A stretch of DNA of 64,000 nt from Pseudomonas alloputida. GTDB taxonomy: Bacteria; Pseudomonadota; Gammaproteobacteria; Pseudomonadales; Pseudomonadaceae. Position 1 is the first letter of the stretch. Each line of letters begins with the position of its first letter. A program made the position numbers and the translations under genes. The stretch covers positions 3,941,501 through 4,005,500 of the forward strand of contig NZ_CP128540.1 of assembly GCF_021283545.2 (NCBI RefSeq), in the 5' to 3' direction. Shown in pieces: positions 9,569 to 17,757 of the stretch. The notes beneath the pieces were generated by a model. It saw only the letters and a program-made list of their open reading frames with translations. It was not told the origin of the DNA and did not search any database.

Positions 9569-9748
9569 ATGAACAAACTGATCCTGCCTTTCGCCATCTT
9601 CGTTAGCGTCATCATCACAGGGAAGATCGCCGAGCATTACGGCCTGGAGGGCAGCTGGAAAGTCGGCCTACTGTGCATCGTTGCAGCTGCCGTCCAGATC
9701 GCGGTTACCCGCTTTCAGCGCCACCAGCGGCAGAAAGCCGAGCTTTGA
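9569..9748 (+). CDS. small membrane protein, 59 aa
   Basis: Starts MNKLILPFAIFVSVIITG. Two predicted membrane segments (about residues 3-18 and 29-45) are followed by a basic tail RFQRHQRQKAEL. It matches no family I recognise. The ATG at 9569 is preferred over an upstream in-frame start because hydrophobicity starts there. A short GC hairpin with a T-run follows at 9857-9880. Confidence 0.6.
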   Translation: MNKLILPFAIFVSVIITGKIAEHYGLEGSWKVGLLCIVAAAVQIAVTRFQRHQRQKAEL

Positions 9749-9856
9749 GGGGGGGCGCGGGGCCCTCTGGATGATCACGTTATGGGGACCTTTCTTTCAC
9801 CCAATTTTCACAGTGGCTTGGGCAGGATGAAGCTATCCCTACGTGATAGTACTTAG

Positions 9857-9880
9857 CCCGCCTCGGCGGGTTTTCTTTTG
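9857..9880 (+). terminator. rho-independent terminator
   Basis: Perfect 6-bp stem CCCGCC-TC-GGCGGG followed by ttttctttt. It would end transcription of the 59-residue gene about 110 bases upstream. Confidence 0.7.
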
Positions 9881-10061
9881 CCCGCCTGTTTCCTGTTTAA
9901 GTTTTGAGGAACGGGAGCGGGTCGAAAAATCAGAAATAACCCCTTCCTTGTAGGCCATTTCCCAAAGATACTCCTCGCGCCTGATTTTCTTTGCACATGG
10001 AAATAGTCAGCCCTAGTCTCGGCCTGTCGCCACCCATTGGCGGCACGGTTTTGACAGACCG
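9872..10061 (+). repeat. long direct repeat, copy A (uninterrupted)
   Basis: About 190 bases nearly identical to copy B. It matches 12007-12151 and then, across the inserted IS, 13338-13386. Only scattered substitutions separate the copies (aaataa/aaatta, tttctt/tttcgt). It leads straight into a structured leader whose copy B lies upstream of the DUF6124/DUF3077 genes. Confidence 0.85.
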
Positions 10062-10175
10062 TGGTTCACTGAGAGCATGTGCGATGCCAGTTATGGCAGC
10101 TGTGCGTGGGTTACCTTCGTGTGTGCAGGGATTCTCAGTGCCCCCGGTCTGTCAACCCACAAACAGCTGCACTGA
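10018..10175 (+). ncRNA. structured leader element, copy A (orphan)
   Basis: Same architecture as the copy at 13338-13550. TTGACAGACCG (10051-10061) is exactly complementary to CGGTCTGTCAA (10145-10155). GCAGCTG (10096-10102) and GTGGGTT (10106-10112) pair with CAGCTGC (10164-10170) and AACCCAC (10154-10160). The arms interleave, as in a pseudoknot. No recognisable gene follows. The downstream sequence runs into a solo IS end, so this copy has probably lost its gene. Confidence 0.5.
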
Positions 10176-10288
10176 GAGGGTTTATGCTGAACATGTATTC
10201 GATTCATGTACCCCACCTACGGGCAGTTTCTGCCTGAGTGCTTCAGTGAGAACTCGAAATCCACGGGTTCTCGTACTGGAGACCTTAT

Positions 10289-10374
10289 GGTATGGCGGGC
10301 TTGTAGAGGGCAGTTGAACGCAGGGCTATTTCAGCACAGGTCAGATCGCCTGTGCTGACTTGATTGGAGAATCC
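10289..10374. mobile_element. solo right end of an IS5-family element
   Basis: These 86 bases match the right end of the complete IS at 13252-13337 at roughly 88% by eye. They include the cagcacagg/cctgtgctg hairpin and the terminal acttgattggagaatcc. No transposase or left end is attached, so it is a relic of an earlier, slightly diverged insertion. Confidence 0.75.
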
Positions 10375-10435
10375 TTGGTTCTTTGCACGCAATGATGGGA
10401 TTGGGGGACTTGAACGCATTAGAGCAACAAATCAA

Positions 10436-10894
10436 TTAGTTACAAGACTTTATATGGGCAGCAAGTTCAGATAGTATCTTATCATCCGCCCTAACCGAAT
10501 CATGTGAAGAAATATATCCTTCATATTTCTCAAAATACTTATCTACACTTGAGCTTATCTTTTTAAACGTACTATCAACGCCTGTACCGTGCATGGGGAA
10601 CAACTTCGCATGTAGATGATCAACACCGTAGCCTTCTAGGATCATACCGGTTCTACCTACGCCCGGTAACGCCCTATCAATCAACAGCGCGGTTTTTTTC
10701 GCAGCCAACACTAAGTCCCGAATAACCGAGTCGGACTGCTCAAAGGCATAACTACCATAGTGCAATTTAGGAATAACCACAGCAAAGCCTGGCGTATTAG
10801 GAAAAATTGACAAAAATGACATATGACCTTCATCCTCCCATATAATATGGCAAGGTGAAGTACCGCTTACAATCTGGCAAAAAATGCAACTCAC
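10436..10894 (-). CDS. HIT-family nucleotide-binding protein
   Basis: A 152-residue histidine-triad protein. The N-terminal MSCIFCQIVSG has the zinc-type CxFC motif. FAVVIPKLHYGSY and GYGVDHLHAKLFPMHG form the HIT core, but the third His of HxHxH is Lys here (HLHAK). Catalysis may therefore differ from standard nucleotide hydrolases. The gene is clearly more AT-rich than its neighbours, a sign of transfer. It lies alone between an IS relic and degraded ORFs. Confidence 0.8.
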   Translation of the reverse strand: MSCIFCQIVSGTSPCHIIWEDEGHMSFLSIFPNTPGFAVVIPKLHYGSYAFEQSDSVIRDLVLAAKKTALLIDRALPGVGRTGMILEGYGVDHLHAKLFPMHGTGVDSTFKKISSSVDKYFEKYEGYISSHDSVRADDKILSELAAHIKSCN

Positions 10895-10949
10895 TCAATC
10901 ACCCACTTATCATTCATAATAATATTTCGCTACATATTTACAAGATATA

Positions 10950-11260
10950 CTAGCGGCATCCCATTCTATATAACTTTAGCGATGACTGCCGAAGACGCGA
11001 GACGCTATAAAGGCGATGACGCCTGATGACAACAGCGGTAATGTTAAAGTTCAGCGGCCCAAAGCTCGGCACGAGACCGCCTGGGTGAGGACCGATGGAA
11101 GCAACAGTCAATGGCTTAAGACTTTTTTCGGCAGGAATCGTCGTCAGCGGCGGGTTGTCAGATGCGGTGGTATTGCTGCCAACACTTGCTTGCGCAACAG
11201 CAGAAGCACCAAGTAGCACCGCAGCTAGCCCATGAGACCCATTTTTGCTTCATCTTTCAT
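10950..11260 (-). pseudogene. degraded small exported-protein gene
   Basis: Reading leftward from an ATG at 11260 gives MKDEAKMGLMG and a stop. One base out of frame the sequence continues LAAVLLGASAVAQAS, a good signal-peptide core with an Ala-x-Ala site, and then a short low-complexity tail ending at 10950. A single frameshift would join the two. Family not recognised. It could also be a chance ORF. Confidence 0.35.
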
Positions 11261-11567
11261 ATAAAATCCTTTTATTTATTGCGAGTGATTATCATGACGC
11301 ATCCGGACTTTAGTCGTTCGATGCCTACGAGTCAACTGTATGAGCCGAATCTGGCTTTGGAATAAGTAGCGCACAGCCGTTAGCCGGTTATGAGTTACCA
11401 CACACCATGGCGCCTGAGCGGGCGGCGGAGATCGTCAAGGCTGGATGCCGGCCCGCTCTGGGTTTTCGCTGGTTCTCCGTAGGTAAAGCAGTCGGCAACG
11501 TGCGTAACCAAGGGCCAGAACTGATTAAACCGGTCAGTGAGGAGAGCCGCCAAGGCGACCTAGAGCT
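11261..11567. other. accessory stretch with only tiny ORFs
   Basis: No convincing gene. A 54-codon frame runs 11407-11571 on the plus strand (MAPERAAEIVKAG... to GDLEL-stop) and a 23-codon frame runs 11294-11365. Neither has a clear ribosome site or a family I know. Both may be fragments of deleted genes. Confidence 0.4.
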
Positions 11568-11798
11568 CTAAGCTGGTAGTCGGTGATTGCCTGGCACTGC
11601 GATTCTGCAATCAGGCGAAGCCGCTCGACCCTCCGAGGGCGAAGGCCATTGGCTGATAGCCACCAGGTAGAGGGCGGCACTCAGCAGTGGCTGATCCACC
11701 GGGCGGACCTTGCGTAGGTAGTCGCAGGCCGCGAGCACGACCATCACACGCAGGAACAAGTCTTGGGCAGTCAGCGCTGAAATCAGGATGTTTTTCAT
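11568..11798 (-). CDS. small hypothetical protein, 76 aa
   Basis: Starts MKNILISALTAQDLFLRVMVVLAACDYL with one hydrophobic stretch, then a Pro/Ala-rich tail. The start overlaps the stop of the upstream gene (11795-11962) by ATGA, which argues that both are or were real. It resembles the small membrane proteins of phage lysis or filamentous-phage cassettes, but I cannot assign it. Confidence 0.4.
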   Translation of the reverse strand: MKNILISALTAQDLFLRVMVVLAACDYLRKVRPVDQPLLSAALYLVAISQWPSPSEGRAASPDCRIAVPGNHRLPA

Positions 11799-11962
11799 AT
11801 CAGGCACCTCGCGCCGTGACGAACGACCCCCATGGCAGCCTTGAGCGCGGGGATGATGTTCATGGCGGTGAGGCCGAGTACGAACACTACCCCGCACAGC
11901 AGATCATCGGTGACCGCAAGCTCAAGCTTTGGGGCAAGCCAGGCGGTGACCGGTGGGGTCAT
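11795..11962 (-). CDS. small putative membrane protein, 55 aa
   Basis: MTPPVTAWLAPKLELAVTDD followed by a membrane segment LLCGVVFVLGLTAMNIIPAL and a basic end. It is translationally coupled (ATGA) to the 76-residue gene. Possibly a remnant of a phage holin-like pair. It sits directly against repeat copy B. Confidence 0.4.
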   Translation of the reverse strand: MTPPVTAWLAPKLELAVTDDLLCGVVFVLGLTAMNIIPALKAAMGVVRHGARCLI

Positions 11963-12006
11963 GTAGACCGACAATCTACTGATCGACCTGATTCCGCAGC
12001 CCAACC

Positions 12007-12151
12007 TTTCTTTTGCCCGCCTGTTTCCTGTTTAAGTTTTGAGGAACGGGAGCGGGTCGAAAAATCAGAAATTACCCCTTCCTTGTAGGCCATTTCCCAA
12101 AGATACTCCTCGCGCCTGATTTTCGTTGCACATGGAAATAGTCAGCCCTAG
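12007..12151 (+). repeat. long direct repeat, copy B (left part, split by IS)
   Basis: Nearly identical to 9872-10016. The identity stops exactly at CTAG (12148-12151), where the IS is inserted, and resumes after the IS at CTAG 13338-13341. Confidence 0.85.
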
Positions 12152-13337
12152 GGAAACTCCGAACAAGTTGCTCATCAGTCGAAAATGGGCAGCTTAGGGA
12201 TGCCGAAAAGCCCGATTTTCAGTCGCTGATTATTGGATAACCAAGGCAAAGCCTTGGTTATCTGGACTCACGGGCGCACCTCTCCCGCAGCAGGCAATAA
12301 TTGCCGGCGCACCATCCACAGATTCGACAGGGCAAACAGCGTGGTCAGTTGCGCCGTGTTCTTGGCCAAGCCACGAAAACGAGTCTTCACATAGCCGAAC
12401 TGGCGTTTGACCACCCGGAACGGGTGCTCCACCTTCGCACGCACTTGCGCCTTGGCCTTTTCGATCTTGCGCTTGGCTTGGTAGAGCACGCTGCGTTTGC
12501 TCAAGTGCTTGTAGGTGCTGCGGCGGGCAGCGACCTGCCATATCACCTGCCGTCCCTCGTGTTCTGGCCGCTTTTCCAAGCCTGTGTAACCCGCATCCGC
12601 ACACACGACATTCTCTTCGCCATGCAATAGCTGAGCGACCTCCGTCACGTCAGCTACGTTCGCGGCGGTACCATGAACGTGATGCACCAGACCCGATTCA
12701 GCATCCGCGCCGATGTGGGCCTTCATGCCGAAATAGTACTGGTTGCCCTTCTTCGTTTGATGCATTTCAGGATCGCGCTTGCCTTCCTTGTTCTTGGTCG
12801 AACTGGGCGCGTGGATGATGGTAGCGTCGACAATGGTGCCCTGGCGCAACGACAGGCCCTTGTCTTGCAGGTAATTGTTGATGGTTTCCAGAATGCCGGC
12901 CGCCAACTGATGCTTCTCCAGCAGGTGCCGGAAGTTCATGATCGTCGTGTCTTCGGGGATCGGAGCGCTGAGCGTCAGACGAGCGAACTGGCGCATCGAA
13001 GTGATCTCGTACAGCGCCTCTTCCATGGCGGGATCGCTCAAAGAGAACCAATTCTGCAGCAGGTGAATGCGCAGCATGGTTTCCAGAGGATAAGGCTTGC
13101 GGCCACCGCCAGCCTTTGGGTAGTGAGGCTCGATCAACGCCACCAGTCCACTCCACGGAACCACCTGTTCCATCTCGGCCAGGAAACGCTCGCGACGGGT
13201 TTGCTTGCGCTTACCGGCGTACTCGAAATCGGAAAAGCTCATCTGGCTCATGGGATGGCGGACTTGTAGAAGGCAGTTGGACGGAGGGCTATTTCAGCAC
13301 AGGTCAGATGGCCTGTGCTGACTTGATCGGAGAATCC
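12152..13337. mobile_element. complete IS5-family insertion sequence, 1186 bp
   Basis: The ends are imperfect inverted repeats: the left outer end reads GGAAACTCCGAACAAGT, and the right end reads inward as GGATTCTCCGATCAAGT. The 4-bp target CTAG is duplicated at 12148-12151 and 13338-13341, as expected for the IS5 group. One transposase gene fills the element. The undisturbed repeat copy A shows what the target looked like before insertion. Confidence 0.93.
12268..13251 (-). CDS. IS5-family DDE transposase
   Basis: A 327-residue transposase. The IS5 N-terminal domain (MSQMSFSDFEYAGKRKQTRRE) is followed by a DDE core. The first Asp is in GTIVDATIIHAPSS, the second in VVCADAGYTGLEKR, and the Glu region is KAKVEHPFRVVKRQFG with its downstream Lys/Arg. 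It looks intact, so the element may be active. It is read opposite to the surrounding DUF6124/DUF3077 genes. Confidence 0.95.
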   Translation of the reverse strand: MSQMSFSDFEYAGKRKQTRRERFLAEMEQVVPWSGLVALIEPHYPKAGGGRKPYPLETMLRIHLLQNWFSLSDPAMEEALYEITSMRQFARLTLSAPIPEDTTIMNFRHLLEKHQLAAGILETINNYLQDKGLSLRQGTIVDATIIHAPSSTKNKEGKRDPEMHQTKKGNQYYFGMKAHIGADAESGLVHHVHGTAANVADVTEVAQLLHGEENVVCADAGYTGLEKRPEHEGRQVIWQVAARRSTYKHLSKRSVLYQAKRKIEKAKAQVRAKVEHPFRVVKRQFGYVKTRFRGLAKNTAQLTTLFALSNLWMVRRQLLPAAGEVRP

Positions 13338-13550
13338 CTAGTCTCGGCCTGTCGCTGCCAATTCAGCGACCGGTTTTGACAGACCGCTGACGTTGTCCTC
13401 ATGTGCTCGCTTTCATGGCGGCTGTACGTGTGGGCACCCTGTGGTGCGCCGAGTGCCAACGTCTCGGTCTGTCAACCCGCGTACAGCTGCCACCATCTTG
13501 TTTGACAGCAAGGTTGAGGTAGCTCCACTTTCCGACGTTGGAGTTACGCC
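13338..13550 (+). ncRNA. structured 5' leader of the DUF6124/DUF3077 genes, copy B
   Basis: A 210-base leader. TTGACAGACCG (13376-13386) can pair perfectly with CGGTCTGTCAA (13465-13475). GGCGGCTGTACG (13417-13428) pairs with CGTACAGCTGCC (13480-13491) with one G-U. The arms are in order a-b-a'-b', a pseudoknot topology. A local GGGCACC/GGTGC hairpin lies between. The IS cut it off from its original upstream sequence. Function unknown; a cis-acting regulatory RNA is inferred. Confidence 0.5.
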
Positions 13551-13793
13551 ATGCTCAAGATCGTTCCAGACCCACCCCACCGGTCCCTCTGCCTTGAAGA
13601 CACCCTGATCCAGGCCACGGATTACGCGCTTTGCGCTGCAACTGTCGTGCATCAGGCAATCCTGCTGCAGCCCAAGTCACCCGCGTCGATTCTGATGATG
13701 ACCTCGATGCATGAACTGGAGACCTTGAGAGCTTTGCTCGAGTCCGCAATAGCCCAAGTGCAGATGCCCAGTGAACCTCGGACTATGCATTGA
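13551..13793 (+). CDS. DUF6124-like small protein
   Basis: An 80-residue protein beginning MLKIVPDPP, the start typical of the small Pseudomonas DUF6124-type proteins. A helical region (TLIQATDYALCAATVVHQAI) and an EL-TLRALLESAIAQV helix follow. The ATG follows ttggagttacgcc. Function unknown. In pseudomonads this type commonly neighbours DUF3077 genes, as here. Confidence 0.65.
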   Translation: MLKIVPDPPHRSLCLEDTLIQATDYALCAATVVHQAILLQPKSPASILMMTSMHELETLRALLESAIAQVQMPSEPRTMH

Positions 13794-13942
13794 CGTGTCG
13801 CTGATGTACTGCCTGGGCCGGCGTCTTCGCGGATACCCTCCCCGGCACTCCCTCAGCCTTGAAGACTGCCGTGCTCCCGTAGGAGCGGGTTCACCCGCGA
13901 ATAGGCCCGTACAGGCTGAAGCAATCTTGGGGAAACTGAACA

Positions 13943-14206
13943 ATGTCCACAGAAGAAACCAAATTCACCGTCGGCAAAACCACCTTCTACCAAGGTGAAA
14001 ACCAGACCCATCCCCTCTTCCGCATCGAAGCCGGCATACCTTGCCAGAGTGCCCGTGAACAGGCTTCGGAGCTGATGGGCTATGCACGGGACATGACTCT
14101 GGATGGATTGATGGAGGACAAACCTCAGTTGATCTGGGCTTCGCACTACCTTTGCACGTTAGCCAAGGCACTGATGGATGATGCTGAACTGGGCATGATG
14201 CGCTGA
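13943..14206 (+). CDS. DUF3077 family protein
   Basis: An 87-residue protein. Its opening (KFTVGKTTFYQGEN then FRIEAGIPCQSAREQASELMGYARDM) is the DUF3077 pattern, with the C-terminal helix HYLCTLAKALMDDAEL. Function unknown. It lies 149 bases after the DUF6124-like gene, and a gggaaactgaaca stretch precedes the ATG. Confidence 0.8.
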   Translation: MSTEETKFTVGKTTFYQGENQTHPLFRIEAGIPCQSAREQASELMGYARDMTLDGLMEDKPQLIWASHYLCTLAKALMDDAELGMMR

Positions 14207-14377
14207 ATGACTCATCATCGACTGGGTGCCTTCAAGACCTATGCGTCTCCCGATTTTGAAGGCGACCCAACGACCTAGCCCCTTGCCTCTTTTCTCGCTG
14301 GACGCGGTCCAAGATTCAGTTCCATCGACTGAGACATCAAAGCCGAACCCTCACGCAAAGGCTCCGGTGCTTTGGCC

Positions 14378-15094
14378 TCAGAAGCGCTCATCACCGATGG
14401 CCGGCAAGATCAGCTCCCGTACGAACGAAGCCCCGGACAAGCGCAACAGCGCGTCGACCATGGTGACCACATCATGCACCGGTACCTGGCGCCGCTCGCC
14501 ACTTGCTGCGGCTTGTGCCAATGGCGTGTTCAGGGAGTCGTCGGTATTCAGATAACCCAGTTGGAGCACGGTCACGGCCAGGTTGTCATCCCTGAAACCT
14601 TCGCGCAGCGCATCAGCCATGCCGTTGAGGGCGAACTTTGAGGCGCCGAACGCTACCTCCGGGCGCCCACTCTGGCGAAGAGCTGAGGTCGAACCAGTGA
14701 GGATCAACTGCGGCCGGGGCGCACCAAGCAACTTGGGCACCAGGCGCTTGAGCAGAAGCAGCGTGGCCGTGATGTTCACCTCGACCAGCCTGGTGATCGA
14801 TTCGTCGCTGTCGTCAAGGAATGCATAGTGCTCGCTGAAGGCGTGTTCTTCCCAGATGCCAACGTTGTAGATCAGGACATCCAGATCGGCAGGTGCCCGA
14901 TCCGCGATCTGTGCTACAGCCGCCGTTGGCTTGGCAAGGTCGGCATCGACCCACTGCAGGTCGATGCCCGGGGCAAGGGCCAAGTCTGACGGCTGTTTGC
15001 GTGATACGCCGATCAGCGTGTCCCCTGGCTTGCCGAGCCCTTCGAGCAAAGCCCGGCCCAACCCTCTGCCGGCGCCTACGATCATCATTTTCAT
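14378..15094 (-). CDS. SDR-family oxidoreductase lacking the catalytic Tyr
   Basis: A 238-residue Rossmann-fold short-chain dehydrogenase. The cofactor loop is GAGRGLGRA, NVG is present (VLIYNVGIWEE), and the catalytic Ser is in LTGSTSALRQ. The usual YxxxK motif reads FGASK (codon TTC), so the catalytic Tyr is Phe. Either activity is reduced or the protein has another role. It lies downstream of the DUF2165 gene on the same strand (45-base gap) and probably shares its MerR-type promoter. Confidence 0.85.
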   Translation of the reverse strand: MKMMIVGAGRGLGRALLEGLGKPGDTLIGVSRKQPSDLALAPGIDLQWVDADLAKPTAAVAQIADRAPADLDVLIYNVGIWEEHAFSEHYAFLDDSDESITRLVEVNITATLLLLKRLVPKLLGAPRPQLILTGSTSALRQSGRPEVAFGASKFALNGMADALREGFRDDNLAVTVLQLGYLNTDDSLNTPLAQAAASGERRQVPVHDVVTMVDALLRLSGASFVRELILPAIGDERF

Positions 15095-15139
15095 CCGTTG
15101 CTCCTTTTAACTGAAATGCTCCAAGCTTCCCTGGGCCGT

Positions 15140-15625
15140 TCAACTCCAGCGGACATTCAGTACGACGAAGTGCAGCAGGATCCAGACCATCAACAGCAGA
15201 TGGGTCAGTTGCAACCCTTCCTGGCGGATCCAGTAGCCGAACCATATCCCGCCCAGCAGCATCGCGAACAGGAACCCGAGCGCTGCGCTCAAGGCCAGGT
15301 TCAACCAGGGCCGCGCCACCTCCAGGCCAGCGCCAAGCAGCAGTTCATAGCACCCGACCCAGGCCGCGAGAGCGGCGGCTGCCTGTGTCAGCACTATGAT
15401 CGACAAGGCCAAGCGATGGATGGCGTGAGAGGTCATCGCTCGCACCAGCAGAGGGAGGCTGATTGCGGGAGGTTGGGCCAGCGGCGCCATCGACATGGTC
15501 TCCCCGATCGCCCCGGCTGAGCTGGCAAAGGCATGCAAGTTGTTGATCAGGCTGATACTCAGCCACAGGCTCAAGCCAATGCAGCAGGTGATCTGGAAAA
15601 TCAGCAGTGAAGTCGGAGTGTCCAT
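15140..15625 (-). CDS. DUF2165 inner-membrane protein
   Basis: A 161-residue protein with four membrane helices (LLIFQITCCIGLSLWLSISLINN; LALSIIVLTQAAAALAAWVGCYE; LNLALSAALGFLFAMLLGGIWFG; LLLMVWILLHFVVLN), fitting DUF2165. The start MDTPTSLL at 15625 has an aaaggacccgga ribosome site. First gene of a two-gene unit with the downstream SDR. Function unknown. Confidence 0.8.
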   Translation of the reverse strand: MDTPTSLLIFQITCCIGLSLWLSISLINNLHAFASSAGAIGETMSMAPLAQPPAISLPLLVRAMTSHAIHRLALSIIVLTQAAAALAAWVGCYELLLGAGLEVARPWLNLALSAALGFLFAMLLGGIWFGYWIRQEGLQLTHLLLMVWILLHFVVLNVRWS

Positions 15626-15677
15626 TCCGGGTCCTTTGTGAGTTCGTTTCCGAAAGCAGCGAGAGCGTCTGGACGCC

Positions 15678-15708
15678 ACTCTAAAACCTTGACTTAACTC
15701 GAGGTCAA
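15678..15708 (-). promoter_or_regulatory. MerR-type promoter with 19-bp spacer
   Basis: Reading leftward: TTGACC (15708-15703), 19 bases, TAGAGT (15683-15678). An imperfect dyad (CCTCGAGTTAAGTCAAGG) fills the spacer and resembles the SoxR/MerR box CCTCAAGTTAACTTGAGG at 14 of 18 positions. The over-long spacer plus internal dyad is the hallmark of MerR-activated promoters. No merR gene is adjacent, so the regulator acts in trans. It drives the DUF2165-SDR unit. Confidence 0.55.
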
Positions 15709-15996
15709 TACCGGATTTCCAATAAGGCAGGCAGGGGCGACAACCTCAGCCGTTTGTTCAAGCCGTCTGTAGGTCTGAGAAGTTTGTCGAGGTCTTGGGC
15801 GACCGACCGAGCCGCGCCGATCAACGCCGCAGGTATACCCACTGGAGGATCCGGGATAGAGCCAACCGGTTTGCTATGCTCTCTATTCCGGCTGGCCTGG
15901 CCTGAAGGCGCCGAGCGTGTGCGGCATTGGTCAAGATGCTTGAGAATTTTCTATCCGCATTTGTGAAAAAAAGAACCAAGGAGTGGAGTAACAGAC
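15709..15996. other. intergenic region upstream of the diguanylate cyclase
   Basis: 288 bases without a convincing ORF. A tgctatgctctct stretch near 15870 could serve as a -10 region and an aaggagtgg ribosome site lies just before 15997. Nothing else recognised. Confidence 0.4.
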
Positions 15997-17034
15997 ATGC
16001 CAGCTTGTCCCCTACCCGCTGATGAAGCACTTCGTCAGCGCACACTTGATGATATGGACTTGGTCGATACGCCGGCCGAGCATTATCTTGATACCTTGGT
16101 ACGACTCACCCAAGAACTAGCCCAGGTGGAGACCGTTCTGATCAGCCTAATCGATCAGGATCGGCAGTGGTTCAAGGCTCGAATCGGTATCGAGGTAAGC
16201 GAGACGAAGCGCAATGTGTCCTTTTGCGGCTACGCGATTCTCGGTGAAGATACCTTGATGGTTTCCGACGCCAGGTGCGATTCACGCTTCGAGGACAATC
16301 CCCTCGTGCTGAACCCACCCTATATCCGGTTCTATGCGGGCCACCCGTTACGTGCCTCAAATGGCAAAGCCATTGGCACCCTGTGCATGTTCGATCCTCG
16401 GCCGCGGAAGCTCAGCGACGCGCAACAGGCTAATTTTCGGGACTTAGCCACGCTCACCGAGGGTTATTTGCAACTGCGGAGCCTAGCTCAGGTCAATCAC
16501 GCTCTGCGTGTTGAAATGGATCGCGGGCAGCGCAGGGCTTTGCTTGATCCTTTGACACAACTATGGAACCGCGGGGCGTTGGCAGCATTTCAGAACCGAG
16601 AACTTCGTTTGGCTGAGGAGCGAGGTTTACAGCTAGGTGCCGTCTACGCAGACCTCGACCGTTTCAAATCGGTCAATGACGAGCATGGCCACGATGCCGG
16701 CGATAAAGTGCTCTGCGAGTGCGCCCGCCGCCTGCGGGCTACGCTGCGGCCAGATGACCTGCTGGTACGCCAGGGAGGAGAGGAATTCGTAGCCTTGCTA
16801 CGGGTTAAAGATAGCCAAGAATTGGCGCAGATTGCGGAGCGCTTGCGTCAGTCAATCGGCAGCGCGCCGTTTCTGTTACCCGGCGGCCCTCGGAAGATGA
16901 CCATGAGCATTGGGTGCGCCCTGCTCACCCAGGGTGAGCAGATTGATGATGCAATAAAGCGCGCTGACGGCGGTCTCTATGCGGCCAAACATGGTGGACG
17001 TGACCAAGTTGTCTATGTGCCAGCGTTATCCTGA
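15997..17034 (+). CDS. GAF-GGDEF diguanylate cyclase
   Basis: Makes cyclic di-GMP. The 345-residue cytoplasmic protein has a GAF sensor domain at about 25-165 (VETVLISLIDQDRQWFKAR, then VSFCGYAI, the FRS/GAF signature). A GGDEF domain follows at about 185-343, with active site RQGGEEFVALL. The inhibitory I-site RxxD is present as RPDD five residues before the motif, so product feedback is likely. No membrane segment. The gene stands alone, convergent with the DUF1993 gene. Confidence 0.92.
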   Translation: MPACPLPADEALRQRTLDDMDLVDTPAEHYLDTLVRLTQELAQVETVLISLIDQDRQWFKARIGIEVSETKRNVSFCGYAILGEDTLMVSDARCDSRFEDNPLVLNPPYIRFYAGHPLRASNGKAIGTLCMFDPRPRKLSDAQQANFRDLATLTEGYLQLRSLAQVNHALRVEMDRGQRRALLDPLTQLWNRGALAAFQNRELRLAEERGLQLGAVYADLDRFKSVNDEHGHDAGDKVLCECARRLRATLRPDDLLVRQGGEEFVALLRVKDSQELAQIAERLRQSIGSAPFLLPGGPRKMTMSIGCALLTQGEQIDDAIKRADGGLYAAKHGGRDQVVYVPALS

Positions 17035-17238
17035 GGAAGTTAAGATCTCCGGATCCGGGAGGGTACGCATCACATTCGGCTGAGTTACCAATTTGCCTGA
17101 TCAGCTCGCTTTCAACTGATCGCCGCCCCTTATTGCAACCAGGGGCGGGAATGGCGTCCACATCGCTGGACAAACAAACTGCGACCGCCCCGAGTGGCGA
17201 GCGCGGCACAGTTGCTTAGCGCCCACCTCGTGCAGGAT

Positions 17239-17757
17239 TCACTGTCGCAGATAGGCGAACATGTGCTGCACGTAATCGGCCTTTCCGAGCGGAACGCCGT
17301 TGTGACGCAGAATGTTATAGGCCGTGACTAGATGAAAGTAGAACTGTGGCGTAACCCAATTGACTGCGTACTCACTGCCAGTCATATCGAACGTGATGTT
17401 ATTGGGTAGCTCGATTGCGAGCTTGAGGTCTGCTGCTGCATCTATCGCTGCGGCATCAGCAGTATCCAGTAGTCGTAACGTTCGCTCAATCAGAGCCTTC
17501 GCTGATGCAATGTCCTCTGGCGGCGAGAGCGTCTCAAGCGGCTGATGTGTAAGCCGCTGAACCGCCTCCTGTGCTTGGACGCACGCGTATTGAACCTGCC
17601 GAGCAAGATTGTGCATGTCAGGCGCTAGCCGAGACTCAAGCAAGATTATCGGATCGTAGCCCCCTTCAAGCGCGCAGGACTCTCCCTTGGACAACAGTGC
17701 CGATAGGGTCCGTAACATTTGGGCGAAACAGGGGATGGTGATTGCATGGATGGACAT
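17239..17757 (-). CDS. DUF1993 family protein
   Basis: A 172-residue soluble helical protein. MSIHAITIPCFAQMLRTLSALLSKGE and the C-terminal FYFHLVTAYNILRHNGVPLGKADY (HxxTAYxILRxxGVxxGKxDF) define DUF1993, which has a DinB-like four-helix bundle. Function unknown. Monocistronic. Confidence 0.9.
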   Translation of the reverse strand: MSIHAITIPCFAQMLRTLSALLSKGESCALEGGYDPIILLESRLAPDMHNLARQVQYACVQAQEAVQRLTHQPLETLSPPEDIASAKALIERTLRLLDTADAAAIDAAADLKLAIELPNNITFDMTGSEYAVNWVTPQFYFHLVTAYNILRHNGVPLGKADYVQHMFAYLRQ

